In this document: positions 21,246-33,740 of the stretch, one piece after another | How positions within the stretch are numbered: position 1 is the first letter of the stretch | Layout of the letters: the number at the start of each line of letters is the position of its first letter | NCBI GenBank assembly: GCA_033439265.1 | Contig: JAVTVX010000017.1 | Coordinates: forward strand, 8,330,001 to 8,394,000 | Direction of reading: 5' to 3' | Length of the DNA stretch: 64,000 bases | From: Dillenia suffruticosa | Taxonomy: Eukaryota; Streptophyta; Magnoliopsida; Dilleniales; Dilleniaceae | Notes under the pieces: model-generated | The model's database searches: none | Told to the model about the DNA's origin: nothing | What the model saw: the letters and a program-made list of their open reading frames with translations, nothing else | Translations under genes and position numbers: made by a program

Positions 21246-22795
21246 CCCTTTTCATTCACAAACTCCATGACTCCTTCCAATAAATCATAGGACAAGCTAA
21301 ACGAGAAAACCAAGTTTTCATAGGGAAACAAACAGGGGAATCGAAGCCAACGACGGAAAAGGATAAAGAAGGTGGGATCCCACTGATCGTGGTTTTTATC
21401 ACCATAATCCTAAAATTGACTAACAGTGACATCCTAGGCATGCAATGAGAAACCATCCGAATGAGGCAACTAGAATGTGACATCTTTGGATTTTAGCTTT
21501 TCGGGTTAATCCTGAAATGCGGATAAATAATGCACTTAATTAGCCTAATCTCAATCTTGATCCAACAAAATATCCATATTAAACACCAATTAGCAACCGA
21601 CCAAACACATAAATTTAGAGCTTTCCTTGTCTAATGCCTTGGTGCATAATTCTAAAAGGACTCCAGAGGAAAAAAATGGATCTAGTGCCTTTTCCTCTCT
21701 CTTTGTTGTCTTGTTTATCCATCCTTGTTGGTTTGCTCCCGCTCTCAGGTATTAGTAGACCCGGAACTAAACAAATAATTGATGCTCTCTGAATGTAAAA
21801 GATTATTGGACATGAAAGAAAGAACGGAATAGAAACAGCCAATATACTGCTTCAACTTGAACCAAAACACATAAAATCAATACAAGGAACATGTGCTGAG
21901 ACGAAATGGAAAGCTCAAAAATAGGAAGAATACACTAAATAATCTAGATAATATTCATAAAATGCACAACGTCTGCATATTTTTCAATCTAACACTAATG
22001 TTGAAAACCAACCGGGCACACATGGATTGATTTGTCCTCATCGTAGTCGATGTTTTGAAAAAGGATGTACAACTTCAGTGACTGAAAGAAGCTAGAAAAG
22101 AAAGGATGCCAAAAAAGGATAAGATCATAAAGCAATTATAATCACGTTGTTTTGCCCCCACCTCCACCCAGATGCTGTTCCAGTTTCAGTGCAAGGATTC
22201 CCTATGGCTGCAAAACACCTGATGATCTGGCAGCGGACACCACTACACAATAATCACGAAGAAGAAACCAAGAGGAAGCACTTTTGTGCACAGCCCCCGT
22301 CCCCATAACTCTTTCTTCTGCTGGAGCAATGATTGCTTTCATTAGGATATCTCCCGGCCTTTTATTCTCTCAAACAGTTATTCATCATAAATCCAAAGCA
22401 AATTATCTAAAAATTATTGATTTATGAGTTGGCTGATGAAAATAAGTTACACGACCACTAGACAGACAGGGCCACTAACCAATCTTTGTTGTATAGGTGA
22501 CATGTCAGATCATGCTTTAGGAAGAAAAGGCCATGAAGAACAATAAGGTAATGAATCTATCACATTACTGGTAGATGATATCAACATATTCCAAGTTGCA
22601 CCATCAGTCATTCGCTGATCAATTATACATGGGCCAATCAGATTCCAGCACAGCTTTCCTCTAATTGGAGTAAAGTCGTTTGCCAATGAGTCAGGGGTGC
22701 CACATCCTTGAACAGCCCGGCCTCATCCTTTTCTTTTTAGTTTCCTAAATCTGAGGCGAGGCAAGGCTCAGATGGGGTGGCACTTTTGTCATAGG
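21246..22795. other. Intergenic or intronic sequence
   Basis: Moderate base composition, with several short frames on both strands that match nothing I know. The right part may be the 3' untranslated region of the minus-strand gene whose last exon ends at 22796. Confidence 0.35.
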
Positions 22796-23799
22796 TCATG
22801 TCTGGGGAAGAGATACTTCGACCACAGCAAAGCCAATCCCATAAACTTCTATAACATTGTGGAGCAGTTCATAGAGATAGCGGTAGAAACCAAGCCCTGA
22901 AAGTAATTCAAAAAGGAAAAAATCAAATTTTGATGAGACTCCTACTTTGATTTGGTGGGAGAATGATTGTGGACAGCCATGTTCGGTGCTTCAGTAAATT
23001 TTAAGTGGGTACTGTTTATGTGGCACTGTAACAGTACCATTCAGATCCTTCGCAGAATATTGTTCTCAATACCATTGCAAAATTAATTTCTAAAATTTTG
23101 TTAGTTAAGCTAGTTTCCGATTTTTTGGTGTCTAGTCATTTGGGAAAATTTTTCTATTTTTCTTTGTTGTTAGAGTTAACTTAGTATTATTTAGGAGTTG
23201 AGTTAACCTAATGTCACTCAAGATTTTCTAAATTTCAGTCTTATTAATACTTTCTATTTTTCTTAACATTAACTTGTCTATTCAAAGATTAGTCTCCTTG
23301 TTATGAGAATGATGAATAAGATTTTGGATTTATGTTTTAAGTACTCTCAAACCCTAGAAGGTGTGATGTTTTCTTGCCATTGTGTGATGCCTAAGGATCT
23401 ACTAATGTAATGCTAATAAACCTATCTTCTTTCTACTCATCTTTTGTTCTTTCTCTTTCAATTTAGTTACCGGATTTTAATATTCTCTGCAGAACCAAAA
23501 ATTTCTTCAAGAAAACAGCTTGTAACAGATCAGAATTTCCTCCAGTAGACCCTAGTTTCCTTGGCTCTAAACCTTGCCTTAATTCTTCCACCAAAGTCAT
23601 CCTACATCACATGTATCTACACCTTTCGAGAATTCCAGGCCTCTGTGCTCCATTGAGTGGAGTGGCTTTGTCACACATAAAGAGCTCAACCCAAGAAAGA
23701 CTAGGAGACCATTATGACGCTGATACAAGATGGTCTTGAGCCAGGCAAGAATATGACTAGAACCATTTGCCTCTTCCAATGAAACAAACTGCAGTGTGA
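22796..23799 (-). CDS. Two consecutive exons of an unrecognised gene (3' end)
   Basis: Exon at 23799-23623 is bounded by a TTTTTTCAG acceptor and an AAAG/GTGTAG donor. The last exon at 22896-22796 follows a TTACTTTCAG acceptor and ends in TGA. The phases agree: the first ends one base into a codon and the second supplies two, giving FSKGLGFYRYLYELL across the junction. Together they encode about 91 residues with protein-like composition (SLEEANGSSHILAWLKTILY, QRHNGLLVFLGLSSLCV, NVIEVYGIGFAVVEVSLPQT). I do not recognise the family. The upstream exons were not found with confidence; a stretch with a good donor (ATAAG/GTACAAG, exon side ending at 26485 on the minus strand) may be a first exon. 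It could also be a decayed gene. Confidence 0.42.
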
Positions 23800-23999
23800 C
23801 TGAAAAAATGCAATCAAATGGATTGATAATGAAAGTGCAAGAATACCAAACATACAGAGAAAAGATTTGGGATTGCAAATTAGGAAAACAGTTCCATATT
23901 CATGGTGTACTTTGGCCTGCATAGTTGCTTCAACAATGCAATACTTTGTGTCAGATCATTATTAGTTGCCAGGGTTTTCCTTTTTCCAGTAATTCTGAC

Positions 24000-24047
24000 C
24001 ATGGAGTTTGATCCTAAAACTGATACCTTACGAAATCTTGCAGAAAA

Positions 24048-24089
<42 letters not shown>

Positions 24090-26000
24090 ATTCTTATCTT
24101 TTAAACTTCCTATATTTTGATCAGGACAATTACGTGATTCATAAAAAAAAAAGGTTTTTCTGAAGAACAAAGTTGGTTAATTTCGTTCTCGATAATATGT
24201 CTTCACACTTTTCCCTTATGCCGGAGAAAATGGTAGTGTAGAAATATGTTTGCTGCTAAGATTGCCATAATGCCTCTGTGTTTTCCTCAATTACACCATT
24301 ATCTACTTTGACTTTCTCTCAAGCAACTAAAAAGAATTTAAATCCAATGTAACTCTCAAGGAATTCAGGTGTCTGCAAAGTTAGATATTAAGTAGAGTAT
24401 GTTATCTTTCAGATGAAGAATAGGTTCCACCAGCTAGGAGGCCTGTCACTATCTATCTTTGTAGAAGACTATGGAGAGTTTGACTCTGCAACAGTTGATT
24501 GGTATTTGCCGCAAATGAACCACTATGAAGCTAAACTACTCTCTACTAGCCCAGAGATGCAAAAGTTTCACATATGGGCCTATCCAAATACAAAGTACTG
24601 TCTGAGAGCAGCCATTTGTTGGGGAACCAAAGAGTTCCTCCATATAAAACACTCACATATACAAATTGTAGAAGTTATTATGTAGGAAAAAGAGGCCTTC
24701 AGAGCAGCTTGGGCTGATTCTTTTTCATATTTCAGTTACCAAGCAAGTGTGAGTGCAGATGAGGACAGGAGATGAACCAAAGAGAGCAGCCACTAGAAGA
24801 GAAAAAATGGGATAAACAGTAGAGAAAAAGATGAGGATGGAAAAACATGGCCATTTGACATCTACTACAACCTTATAAACCAAATTCATAGAACAGTTGG
24901 AGCAGCAGACCATCTTATGTACAACCTTGGTGTAGGAACTACAAAGAATAATCTGCAACACTCCCTGCACCAAACATCACATTATTGTCTAGCTCTTTTA
25001 TTAACATATGGAAATATCACAATTTTCCTTTTCAGTTGCAAATTTCTTCTTGGTTAATGCAAATGTTGTTCTTCAACTTATTTCAGCTTCGTATTAAATA
25101 AATAAAAGCCTACAGTCTGGTTACCACTATTCTCAACAAGACATGTAGCAGGTTGAGTTTAATGGAACCAGACAGCATGAACAATCCAGGAATTAACCTA
25201 TCAGATGGGTACATCATGAAAATCAGATAGCATTTAGACTCCGTTAGGCATCAGTTGCTAGTTTTGTTGGTTTTCTTTTGTTTTGTTTTCTTTTTTTTTT
25301 TTCCCGGTGACCCTTGCAACGGAGTTTGATCCTCTGACTGATAGCATGCAAAGTCTTACAAGGAAAACTAACCCATCCACAAGTTCCCATATAGATCACT
25401 ATCATCAAAATGTACACATTAACAAGGACTACTTAATGACCTTTACCCTTTTTTTAAGATCATTATAATGTTTTGGTCAAACATACTTGTATTTACTTTG
25501 AAGTTCTGGTCATACATGCCACAATTTAGATGAATGAACATAACAGGTACTTTACATATCCAGATACACAGGTGAAAATGAATTCTATTCTCTATCTATA
25601 TTTCAAATAAGAATTAGGCTCTATCCAGTAGAAGGCCTATTACTACCTATCTTTCTAACAGGCTATCCTACATCTTACTGTGCCACAACATCAAGGCATT
25701 CGCAACAAATGAGAAACTAATTTGAAGCTGTGAAATCCTTAATTTAACCTCAGGATGCAATGGTTCTAAATATATGGCACATCCAAGAAAGGCCTTGAAA
25801 GCATTTTGTGTTTATCTTTTTCGTTTTCATTTAACCCAAGGCTACTATTTGCATCCATATAGTGTGAGCAAGGAAGTTGACAGGAGATCAAGCTGAAGCC
25901 GAAGTGAGAATTCAGTAGAGGGAAAATGATAGGATATAAAAAGAAGAAAAAAAGATGATAAGCATAGAAATGCAACTTTTGGACTTATCAAACCAGTTTA
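24000..26000. repeat. Old diverged duplication, about 1.2-1.3-kb offset
   Basis: Related pieces occur in the same order: GGAGTTTGATCCTAAAACTG near 24003 and GGAGTTTGATCCTCTGACTG near 25321; AGGCCTGTCACTATCTATCT near 24439 and AGGCCTATTACTACCTATCT near 25636; AGTGTGAGTGCAGATGAGG near 24747 and AGTGTGAGCAAGGAAGTTG near 25861. The GAGTTTGATCC piece resembles a tRNA box B, so a SINE head may be involved. No coding role is seen. Confidence 0.5.
24053..24082. repeat. GA dinucleotide microsatellite
   Basis: Uninterrupted GA repeats after an A-rich run; noncoding. Confidence 0.9.
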
Positions 26001-28415
26001 GCTCGCACAGTTGGAGGTGACTTGGGTCCAAGATCATCCCTTGAATTTGAATGTGGGGGCCATAAAGATTGATCAGTGGCCCCTCACTCACTGGTCTACT
26101 CCTTTATCCATTATGAGATTATTCTTATTTAAATCTTATATTGTTTTCTTAACCATTTCAAGTTTCAACTGCACAGTAAGTAAATGATGGTTCCAAGGTT
26201 TTCACAATTTTTTTAAGCATTATTTGACAAATAAATCCATAGACAGCAGTTAGCACAATGCCATTGCCAATATAGCAAATTCAACAATCCCAATTGATGC
26301 CATCAGTTAGTACACTATGAATGATACTTTTGAAACAGATCATTAACTAGTAGAACAAGTTAGGCTAAATAGATTGGATCTTCAATTTCCAGTGTTATTT
26401 AAAAGACCCACAACATATATAGTTGGTAAAGAATATCAAGACAAATAAAATGAGCAATCTAACATTCTTTGGAAACTTGTACCTTATCTGCAAAAAAGCC
26501 CTCAGAGATGAATATCTGATATTTCCAGCTTCCCCATTCCCAACTGCGTTATCATCATACTGTTCTCAATTCAAACACCAAAATGGGAATCAAAATAACT
26601 CCCCTCATTTGCCTTTTTCAGCATTTTCTAGATCCCCAATCGATTTCTGTTCGCGTCTTCAATTACTTGGTTATTTGGCATTAAACCATCTCCATAGAAA
26701 TTCTCAAGAAACTTCTGATCTAGGAAAAAGCAATGACAATGGAGTCTGTGGAAGTCATGCTAAACATGTTTTCCGGAAACAGTGATCGAATGTTCGACGA
26801 ATTTTGATTTTGGGTTAGGATTTTCTCTTTTTTCTTTTTAAATTTTTGATATATTTTTTTGATACCATGTCTTGAATACCGGGCTTCGCCCCCTACTAAT
26901 TTATAGTAACTTATTTAAGGGGACTACCCTTAAATTTTGAGTTCTAACCACCGGATGGTTGACCTAATAATATAAAATATTAAAATTTTAATTAAATCTC
27001 ATATTCAAAATTTAGAAATGAAAAATATTATATTAGGAGAGCTGCACCCAAATAGGCTCTATAGATATTCAAATTGGATTAATCAGAGTATAGTTTTGAA
27101 TACCGATAATAGAAAACAAAAAAAATAAATTTTGAGTCCCATGCAGTAAAATTGTTCATAAAATAGTTGACATTTTCTTTTGAGTAATATTTGTTGTTCT
27201 TGGCACGAAAATTCCATAATAACACGATTTTCTTGATAATGGTAAAATAAAAAAATTCATGAAATTCTGCAATTAACCTTTAGAATCAAGTAAGATTGCA
27301 ATTTTCTTTAATTGTTGTTGAGAGATTGTGGACACTAGTTCATCTTTGATCCGGTTTTAGCGCCAGATTCAAGCGAAATATGGGGTTCTAGATCAACTAA
27401 AGAAGGAAGGCATAAGTAGGTTCCTGCTTCTTCTTGTGAATTCAAAAGTTAAATTGGCTTCTTCCCTCTAGATCCACAGTGTGCTAATATCTCATACTTA
27501 AAATTCTGTGGGCACAGGTTGGTGAATTCACTAACTAAGCAAGCAATCATCGGCTATCATTGATGTCTCAACTAAAAGTTCATACAAAATCAACACCACT
27601 CATTAGCAATTCATATATGCCATAATTAAATTTCTTCCTATAACCATCTCTGGGTGCCTCTTCCATTTGATGATTGTAGGTTGTTAGATATTCATTTCCT
27701 AGGAAAGTCGATTTTTGAATAGAGAGAAATCTTGTGGTTGTTAAGGCCCCTTCTATCCATTTGTTTTAAATATTTAACTAATGGTACTATCTTAATCTGA
27801 ATTATGATCATGGAAGTAGGAATCTAAAAACATTAGTTTGCATAAAGAATAAAAGGGGTATCAATTGATATAGGGTTTATTAAATCTATAAAATCAAGGA
27901 TTAAACAAATGTGGTTGCATAATTACTCTATAATCACTTTGCAACTATATATATTTTAACCAGTGCTTGGCCCCGACCATGGTCTACTACAGAAAAGATG
28001 TAGATGGAATGGAGAAGCTTCAAAGGCTGAAGATAACAGTGAATTGATGAAGATGAGGCTTGTCTTTTAAGTTAGTTCACAAAACACGTTGCTTGTTATT
28101 ATTTTATTTTATTTTTTAATTGATTTCAAATGGACTTTTAGCACTTTGAGTATATAAATTTTAAACAATTAAAATTCTTAATTAGGAAGAGAGAGAAAAA
28201 CTTGAAATTAAGATATTTATTTTAAACATATTAATCAGAATAAATAGATTAATAAATAAAAGAAGAGAATTGTGAGCAATGTAGGTAAGCGGGGGCAATT
28301 TCCGTAGGGCAAGCTATTGTGTTTACTAACTCCCCACAGCTGAGACAATTTCTGAACGGAACCTCTCCACCTCGTGGCATCTGCTCCCACCCATTTTACA
28401 ATGTCTCATTAATGG

Positions 28416-28453
<38 letters not shown>

Positions 28454-29369
28454 AAACCCACATCTTGCTTTTATGTTTTATATTTGTGTTCACTTTATTT
28501 AGGCCCTCTCTAGCTAAGGTAGCCCGCATGCTTTTCCCCTACATTTTTAAAAGCAAACGCTAAGACCCTTTTTGCCATTCCCCAAAGACAGGTTGGTCAG
28601 GTTCATGCATTGGCCACTGCGTTAATCAGAAGCCCAAGAACACTCTTTGAGACAGGCTAGGCTCACTGGTCCTGTATGCCAAAGAGAACCTCATGGTACT
28701 ACCAAATTAAGATGAATTTTTTATCTTGCTTTTACTTTTTTATTTGTTTCAGTAATATATTTATATAAATTTATGGTTCCAATAGATGAATAAACTTCGC
28801 GAAACTTTATTGATTTGGTGAAGGGATTGGGATGCAGCATTTTATAAAGAATGGAGAGGGTGGACAAGAACAATATTGGAAGGTCTCTAGCAAAAGCAAT
28901 AGCAAAAGCAAGAAGAAGCCTCATCCAAACGCAAGGTGAGTAGTAGTGGCCAGTGGGTACGAGGGCCATCCTTTAGCTATCAAGTGCATCACTTCATTAT
29001 GGCATCCTCACTTTAATCTTGCTTTCCTAATTATACCCTTAAAACTTTCGGTGTGACTTTTGCCCCTTGTGACAAGTTAACAAATTACTTCTTTACTGAC
29101 TTAAGGTTCATGTCTCTAGTCTTAAAATTTACAAGAATAACCCATAGACTTGATTTTTCTAATTAATGTAATAGAAAAATACTTAATTCATTTCTGGAAC
29201 AAGTACTGAGATGCAAGAAATATTACGTGACATAGTTTTAGTAAATTGATATCAATTGCTATGTGCTTCTTAATATTCAATGAGAATATTCACCTAAAAT
29301 TTTGTCATTTTAGTTGTATTTTAGTTATTGATGTCTTGCTATTAACAATTTTGCACACAATTCTATTTT
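26001..29369. other. Intergenic region
   Basis: It holds a possible minus-strand 5' exon (about 26485-26790, with a good donor at its left edge), plain AT-rich sequence, and a TA microsatellite at 28419-28450. A minus-strand open frame at 28721-28969 is preceded by nothing convincing. No recognisable gene. Confidence 0.35.
28419..28450. repeat. TA dinucleotide microsatellite
   Basis: About sixteen uninterrupted TA repeats. Confidence 0.9.
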
Positions 29370-29560
29370 TTTTTTTGTTTTCATCGTCGGTATTTGGATT
29401 TTATCTGATTAATTCTGTTTAAGTATTATAAAACCTATTTTAGGGATTGATTTTGCTAAATTCTTAGGTTGGCTATGTTAAACTCTTTTTCGTCAATTTC
29501 ATAATTTGAAATCGAGATTTTTGATTAAGGGGATAGACAATTCCATTTCTCTTCTATCCA
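29370..29560 (-). mobile_element. tRNA-derived SINE copy
   Basis: Minus-strand reading: head TGTCTATCCCCTTAATCAAA, box B-like ATCTCGATTTCAAATT, body AACAGAATTAATCAGATAAA, then an A-rich tail (T-run on the plus strand at about 29369-29378). It shares body and tail with 21070-21245. Confidence 0.55.
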
Positions 29561-29854
29561 CAACATATTTATGCCACAAGAGTGGGGTGAGGGCGGTGGG
29601 TTTTGCAGTAGACAAATTTTGTGTGCAGTGGCCTAAAAGCATGAATACCTACTGGCATGGCCTTACAAGTTGAGAACATGATTGAATCAGGAAACAAGGC
29701 TCGTGGACTTTAACTTTAACCCTCCTTTTGTTCCCTCTCTTTTATTATTTAAATTTGTTAGGCAAGCCATAGCATTAAAATAAAGTGAAACCCAAAAAAC
29801 AAGCTCATCTCCTCTCTCTTGTGACCCCGTACAAAAAAGCTTTTCAAAAACTAT

Positions 29855-30565
29855 TGTTAAAAAATATTGTTTCTTATGAAAATATTTGAATTTATTAAAA
29901 TATATCATGTATATTCAGAAAATATTTGACTTTATTTATTTTTACATTTATAACAATGGATTTTTTAATAAATTCAAAATATTATAATAATTCAATGAGT
30001 TGATAGGGTATTAAGATTCATATTATTATATTAATTTCCATATTTAACATAATATCAGAGTCATAAATTGAGCTAGGGTTAGGAGTGAGAGTTCGAAGTC
30101 AGAGTCAAAGCCAGAGCCAAAGAGTCAGTGCATTGCTTCCATTTCTAATATGGTATCAGAACCATGTTTCTATTTCTTAATATGATATCAGAGGCAGAGC
30201 CCGAGCCCAAAACCAGAGTCAAGGCCTAAAATCAGAGCCCAAGCCAGCGGCAGAGTCAGAGAGCCGAAATCACAGAGCAGCGCATTGCTTTCACTAATCC
30301 ATTTATCACATTTTTCAAATTTAAATGAAAATTTATTATTTTATATTGAATTTAAGGGGATGTTAAAAGATATAATATATCATAAGAATATTTGATTTTG
30401 TTAAAATATATTATATATTAAAATCAAATGATTTGATTTTGGGTATATTTTATTTTATTTGTTTTTATGTTTATGATTTTTTATATAAATTCAATATATT
30501 ATAATTATTTAATAAGACAACAAAGAATTAAGGTTAACATTATTATATTACTCTGATCTTTGACA
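29855..30565 (+). mobile_element. TRIM (miniature LTR retrotransposon) fossil
   Basis: Two diverged direct repeats, about 29855-30049 and 30361-30565, both start TGTTAAAA and end in CA. After the first comes a TAATATCAGAG primer-binding-like site (initiator-Met type, as in TGGTATCAGAG). Before the second comes a purine tract AAGGGGA. The interior is only about 310 bp, rich in GAGCCAGAGCC-like simple repeats, with no coding region, as is usual for TRIMs. The LTRs are quite diverged, so it is old. It ends about 215 bp before the next gene's start codon. Confidence 0.65.
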
Positions 30566-30676
30566 GGCATGCTATGCACCCTCAAAAATAAAACCAAACA
30601 AAAGGTAAAGAAGAGAGTAGACACAACACTGTAGGCCCAAAAAAGCTGTCAAAATGTCCTCCCTCCTTGTTTCTTT

Positions 30677-30683
30677 TTATAAA
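30677..30683 (+). promoter_or_regulatory. TATA box of the protamine-P1-like gene
   Basis: TTATAAA in a TTTTTATAAACCC context, about 100 bases before the ATG at 30782 and about 110 bases after the end of the TRIM element. Confidence 0.55.
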
Positions 30684-30781
30684 CCCACATCCCCAACACC
30701 CTCTTCAAGATACCTGAACAACCAAACACACATCCAGGTCCAAAGAAAGGATCTAAAAGCAGAGCAAATCAGAGGAAAAAG

Positions 30782-31837
30782 ATGAAGATCAGGGAAATCA
30801 GGCAACCCACCATGAAAGGGAGAGAAATCAGAGGACCTCCTTCGGCAGATCTCTTGGTATGTTTTCCATCAAGAGCCCATCTATCTCTCATGCCAAAGCC
30901 CATTTGCAGCCCGGCAAGGCCCGCTGAACCCAATAAGCGTCACCACAACCACAACCACAACCACAACCACCATCACCACCACCACAGCCGCCACCACCAC
31001 TTGAAGAAATCAAGCAATAGAGGAGATCAAGGAAGCCCACTTTTATGGGCCAAGGCAAAGCCCATGAGCTCGGACATATCCGAACCCATATCACCGAAAG
31101 TGACCTGTGCGGGCCAAATCAAGGTCAGGCCCAAGCCTAGTTCCTGCAAGAATTGGCAATCAGTGATGGAAGAAATTGAGAGAATTCGCAACAACAGAAA
31201 GCAAAAAAAGAGACCCATCTGGATTGAAGCACTTGGATTCAAAAAAGAAGTAATGCAGTTCTTAACATGCTTGAGAAACATAAGATTTGATCTTCGTTGC
31301 TTTGGTTCTTTTCCAACTGAATCAGACATTACAACTGATGATGATGAAGAGGATGAAGAAGAAGATAAAGAGTATCATGGTGATCATCAAGTGGGTATTG
31401 AGGGAAGTGAAGGAAGAACAGTGTTTTCAAAGTGGTTCATGGTTTTACAAGAAAATCAAAATAATGAGAAACTTCTAGAGGAAAAAAGAGACGGCTACTG
31501 TGTTGAAGAGTCAGAAGTTGAAGCTCCTTCTTCTGTTCCTCCACCAAATGCTCTCTTGCTTATGCGTTGTCGGTCTGCTCCGGCGAAAAGCTGGTTGGAA
31601 GATAGAGAAGAAGAAGAGGAAGAAGAAAATGAAGATGAAGATGAGGAGAGGGTAGCAGAGGAGAAGAGAGAAAAGTTGAATTTAGAAGAAGAAAAGAATA
31701 AAAGGAAGAAGGAGAGCTTGGTAGTGATGAGATATGACACTGACTTTTACAGATTGTCTTCTGATATTGCAAAGGAGACTTGGGTTGTTGGTGGAATCAG
31801 AGATCCATTGTCAAGGAGTAAGAGTTGGAAGAGATGA
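30782..31837 (+). CDS. Protamine P1 family protein, function unknown
   Basis: Single-exon gene of 351 residues, resembling the plant proteins labelled protamine P1 family (a name from composition, not function). Visible parts in order: a basic N-terminus with ADLLVCFPSRAHLSLMPKPI (22-41); a histidine-asparagine tract (about 54-73); a conserved block around WQSVMEEIERIRNNRKQK (125-142) and PIWIEALGFKKEVMQFLTCL (145-164); an acidic run (about 186-197); the motif MRCRSAPAKSW (261-271); a long acidic and lysine-rich region (272-310); and a conserved tail DTDFYRLSSDIAKETW (319-334). No signal peptide, membrane segment or catalytic motif is seen. The many acidic and basic low-complexity segments suggest a largely disordered protein. 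The ATG has a good A-rich context and a TATA box at 30677. Confidence 0.8.
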   Translation: MKIREIRQPTMKGREIRGPPSADLLVCFPSRAHLSLMPKPICSPARPAEPNKRHHNHNHNHNHHHHHHSRHHHLKKSSNRGDQGSPLLWAKAKPMSSDISEPISPKVTCAGQIKVRPKPSSCKNWQSVMEEIERIRNNRKQKKRPIWIEALGFKKEVMQFLTCLRNIRFDLRCFGSFPTESDITTDDDEEDEEEDKEYHGDHQVGIEGSEGRTVFSKWFMVLQENQNNEKLLEEKRDGYCVEESEVEAPSSVPPPNALLLMRCRSAPAKSWLEDREEEEEEENEDEDEERVAEEKREKLNLEEEKNKRKKESLVVMRYDTDFYRLSSDIAKETWVVGGIRDPLSRSKSWKR

Positions 31838-32814
31838 CAATTCGGAAGATCACTAAAAACAGATTTGGTTTGCTTCTTTTTCCTTCTTTTTGTTTAAATT
31901 TTAATCCTTTTCGTTTTTTTCCCAATAAGTATTGCTTTTGTCGTTTAATTCTTGCCTTTTCATTTCACCTTTTTCCTTTTTTTTTTTGTGTGGGAAATTC
32001 AATCAAAATCATAGGTTGAAATCCCAAAATTTTCTGATTTAATGTGTGTTGCAATATAGATATTGTACAGAATATGTATCACGTTTCTTTTTTAAAAAAT
32101 CTTCACGTGTACTTGTATTTATCTCATTTAGTGTTGATTGTAAAAATACATTTTTTTTTTCACTTGTATATAGTTTTCTTTTCATGTTTAGACTAAAATT
32201 GTGTCATTGCTTAAGTTAGCAAGAATATGATCAGTAACAAAAGGAGAAGAAAATGAGACCTTAAATGGGTCATATTCGGTTCAAATTGGCTTACTTGGGG
32301 TTTAGTCTAATAGAAATATCGGTGACTAAACCCAATCTCCACCAATTATCTGGTCCAAGTGGCTGGTACCCGCCCATGTTGAGGAACTGCGAGATTATTT
32401 GTGTATGTGTGTGTTTTTTTTTTCAAAATTTTGGAATAGAAAAATAAATCTATTTTTACTTTTTAAAAAAAAAACATGGTGATTATGTCCAAAGATCACT
32501 TGAAAACAATATTTCCAAAAAAAAAAAAAATCATTTAATAATGCAAATCTTAATAAAATTTCTTGCATGAGTCAACAGGCGATGGAAGGGTAAATTGCGT
32601 GCGACTAAAAAATGCTTTTTTTCCTTGTTGTGAGGGAAAGATGCAAATTAGCCTGGCGATCTTGATATAAGAATCTTGATTCATGAGCATTATGTACTCA
32701 ATTAAAACATTTGAGACATCTGTAAACTGATAAACAAAAATGTCACGACAGAAGAAAAATGCCAAAAAGAGAAGAGAGACTAAAGATGGAGGTGCTTAAT
32801 AACTGGATTTCACT
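31838..32814. other. Downstream region of the protamine-P1-like gene
   Basis: T-rich likely 3' untranslated sequence to about 32200, then AT-rich sequence without recognised features. Confidence 0.4.
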
Positions 32815-33003
32815 GATTTTTCAATAGTAGGTTTGCTTAATAACCCAGTATCCGGTGTTTCACCCTCATTAATCTGAGTTGATCGTTTGCAGGGTCCAAT
32901 TAAGGGACAGATCTCTCAACGCTGATTTTTCCGTTCACATGGGCGATCAAACTCCAGACCATGGTTAAAGAACGTTAGTTCTCAAACCAACTGAGTCATT
33001 AGA
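32815..33003 (-). mobile_element. tRNA-derived SINE-like copy, other family
   Basis: Minus-strand reading: ACTCAGTTGGTTTGAG (box A-like), then GTCTGGAGTTTGATCGCCC (box B-like), about the spacing of a tRNA promoter. The body continues to about 32815. It differs in sequence from the SINE family at 21 and 43 kb. The tail is unclear. Confidence 0.45.
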
Positions 33004-33605
33004 CGTTAGTATTTCGACTTGTTTCTGTTTGGCTTGTATCATGAATCTTTGCTCGTATTCTAAGTTCCTTATTTTTTTTTTTTGAGTAATACAATAATTT
33101 AAATCTAAAATTATCAGAATAAGAGAAGAGTTTATACCATTAGACTGTCGATTCCTTATTTATTTAAATGTAGCAACTGCCTTTGCTTTTCTGCATTTGA
33201 AATTTCGATGCTCAATGAATTAGCAAACCATAGCAAAAGTTCAAAAAAATATAATAAAAAATAAAGAAGATTAAAAAAAATAAATAAATAGCAAATGGAA
33301 GGGCGAGTACCCAAATACTGCCCACTTGAAAATAATGCTTGTGGGCTGGGCCTGGGCTTATCCACTGTGGCCCAAAAAGGTAGTTGAATTTCAACGTGGC
33401 GTGTGGCCCCGGGTAATTGCTTGCTTTAACATCATTGACAGGAACCTACTTAGCTAAAGCTAGGTTAAGATTAAATTAGTCTTAACTAGATAACTTTTAT
33501 ACCAAAATTAGAAATTTTTTAAGTTTGCATATTCACCGTAAAATAATATGAGTTTGCCATGTTGTTTACATTGTTTAGTATAACAGAAGATCATTAAGAA
33601 AATAC

Positions 33606-33609
33606 ATAC

Positions 33610-33646
<37 letters not shown>

Positions 33647-33650
33647 ATCT

Positions 33651-33685
<35 letters not shown>

Positions 33686-33740
33686 CTCTCTAGATCTGCA
33701 GACCAAAAATATATACATATATATATATATATATGTGTGT
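33606..33740. repeat. Compound microsatellite (TA, TG, CT, TA, TG)
   Basis: TA repeats, then TG repeats, then CT repeats (about 33654-33682), a short non-repeat piece, then again TA and TG repeats. Noncoding. Confidence 0.9.

Noticed and set aside
26423-26785. A 120-codon plus-strand ORF
   Set aside because: No recognisable protein and no gene context; the opposite strand has a better splice donor and may be an untranslated exon.
28560-28690. A possible miR160-like precursor (CTGTATGCCA match)
   Set aside because: Only about ten bases agree with the mature miRNA, and the region does not fold into a convincing long hairpin by eye.
31495-31772. Serine- and leucine-rich minus-strand ORFs opposite the protamine-P1-like gene
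   Set aside because: They are shadows of the acidic GAA/GAG-rich coding strand.
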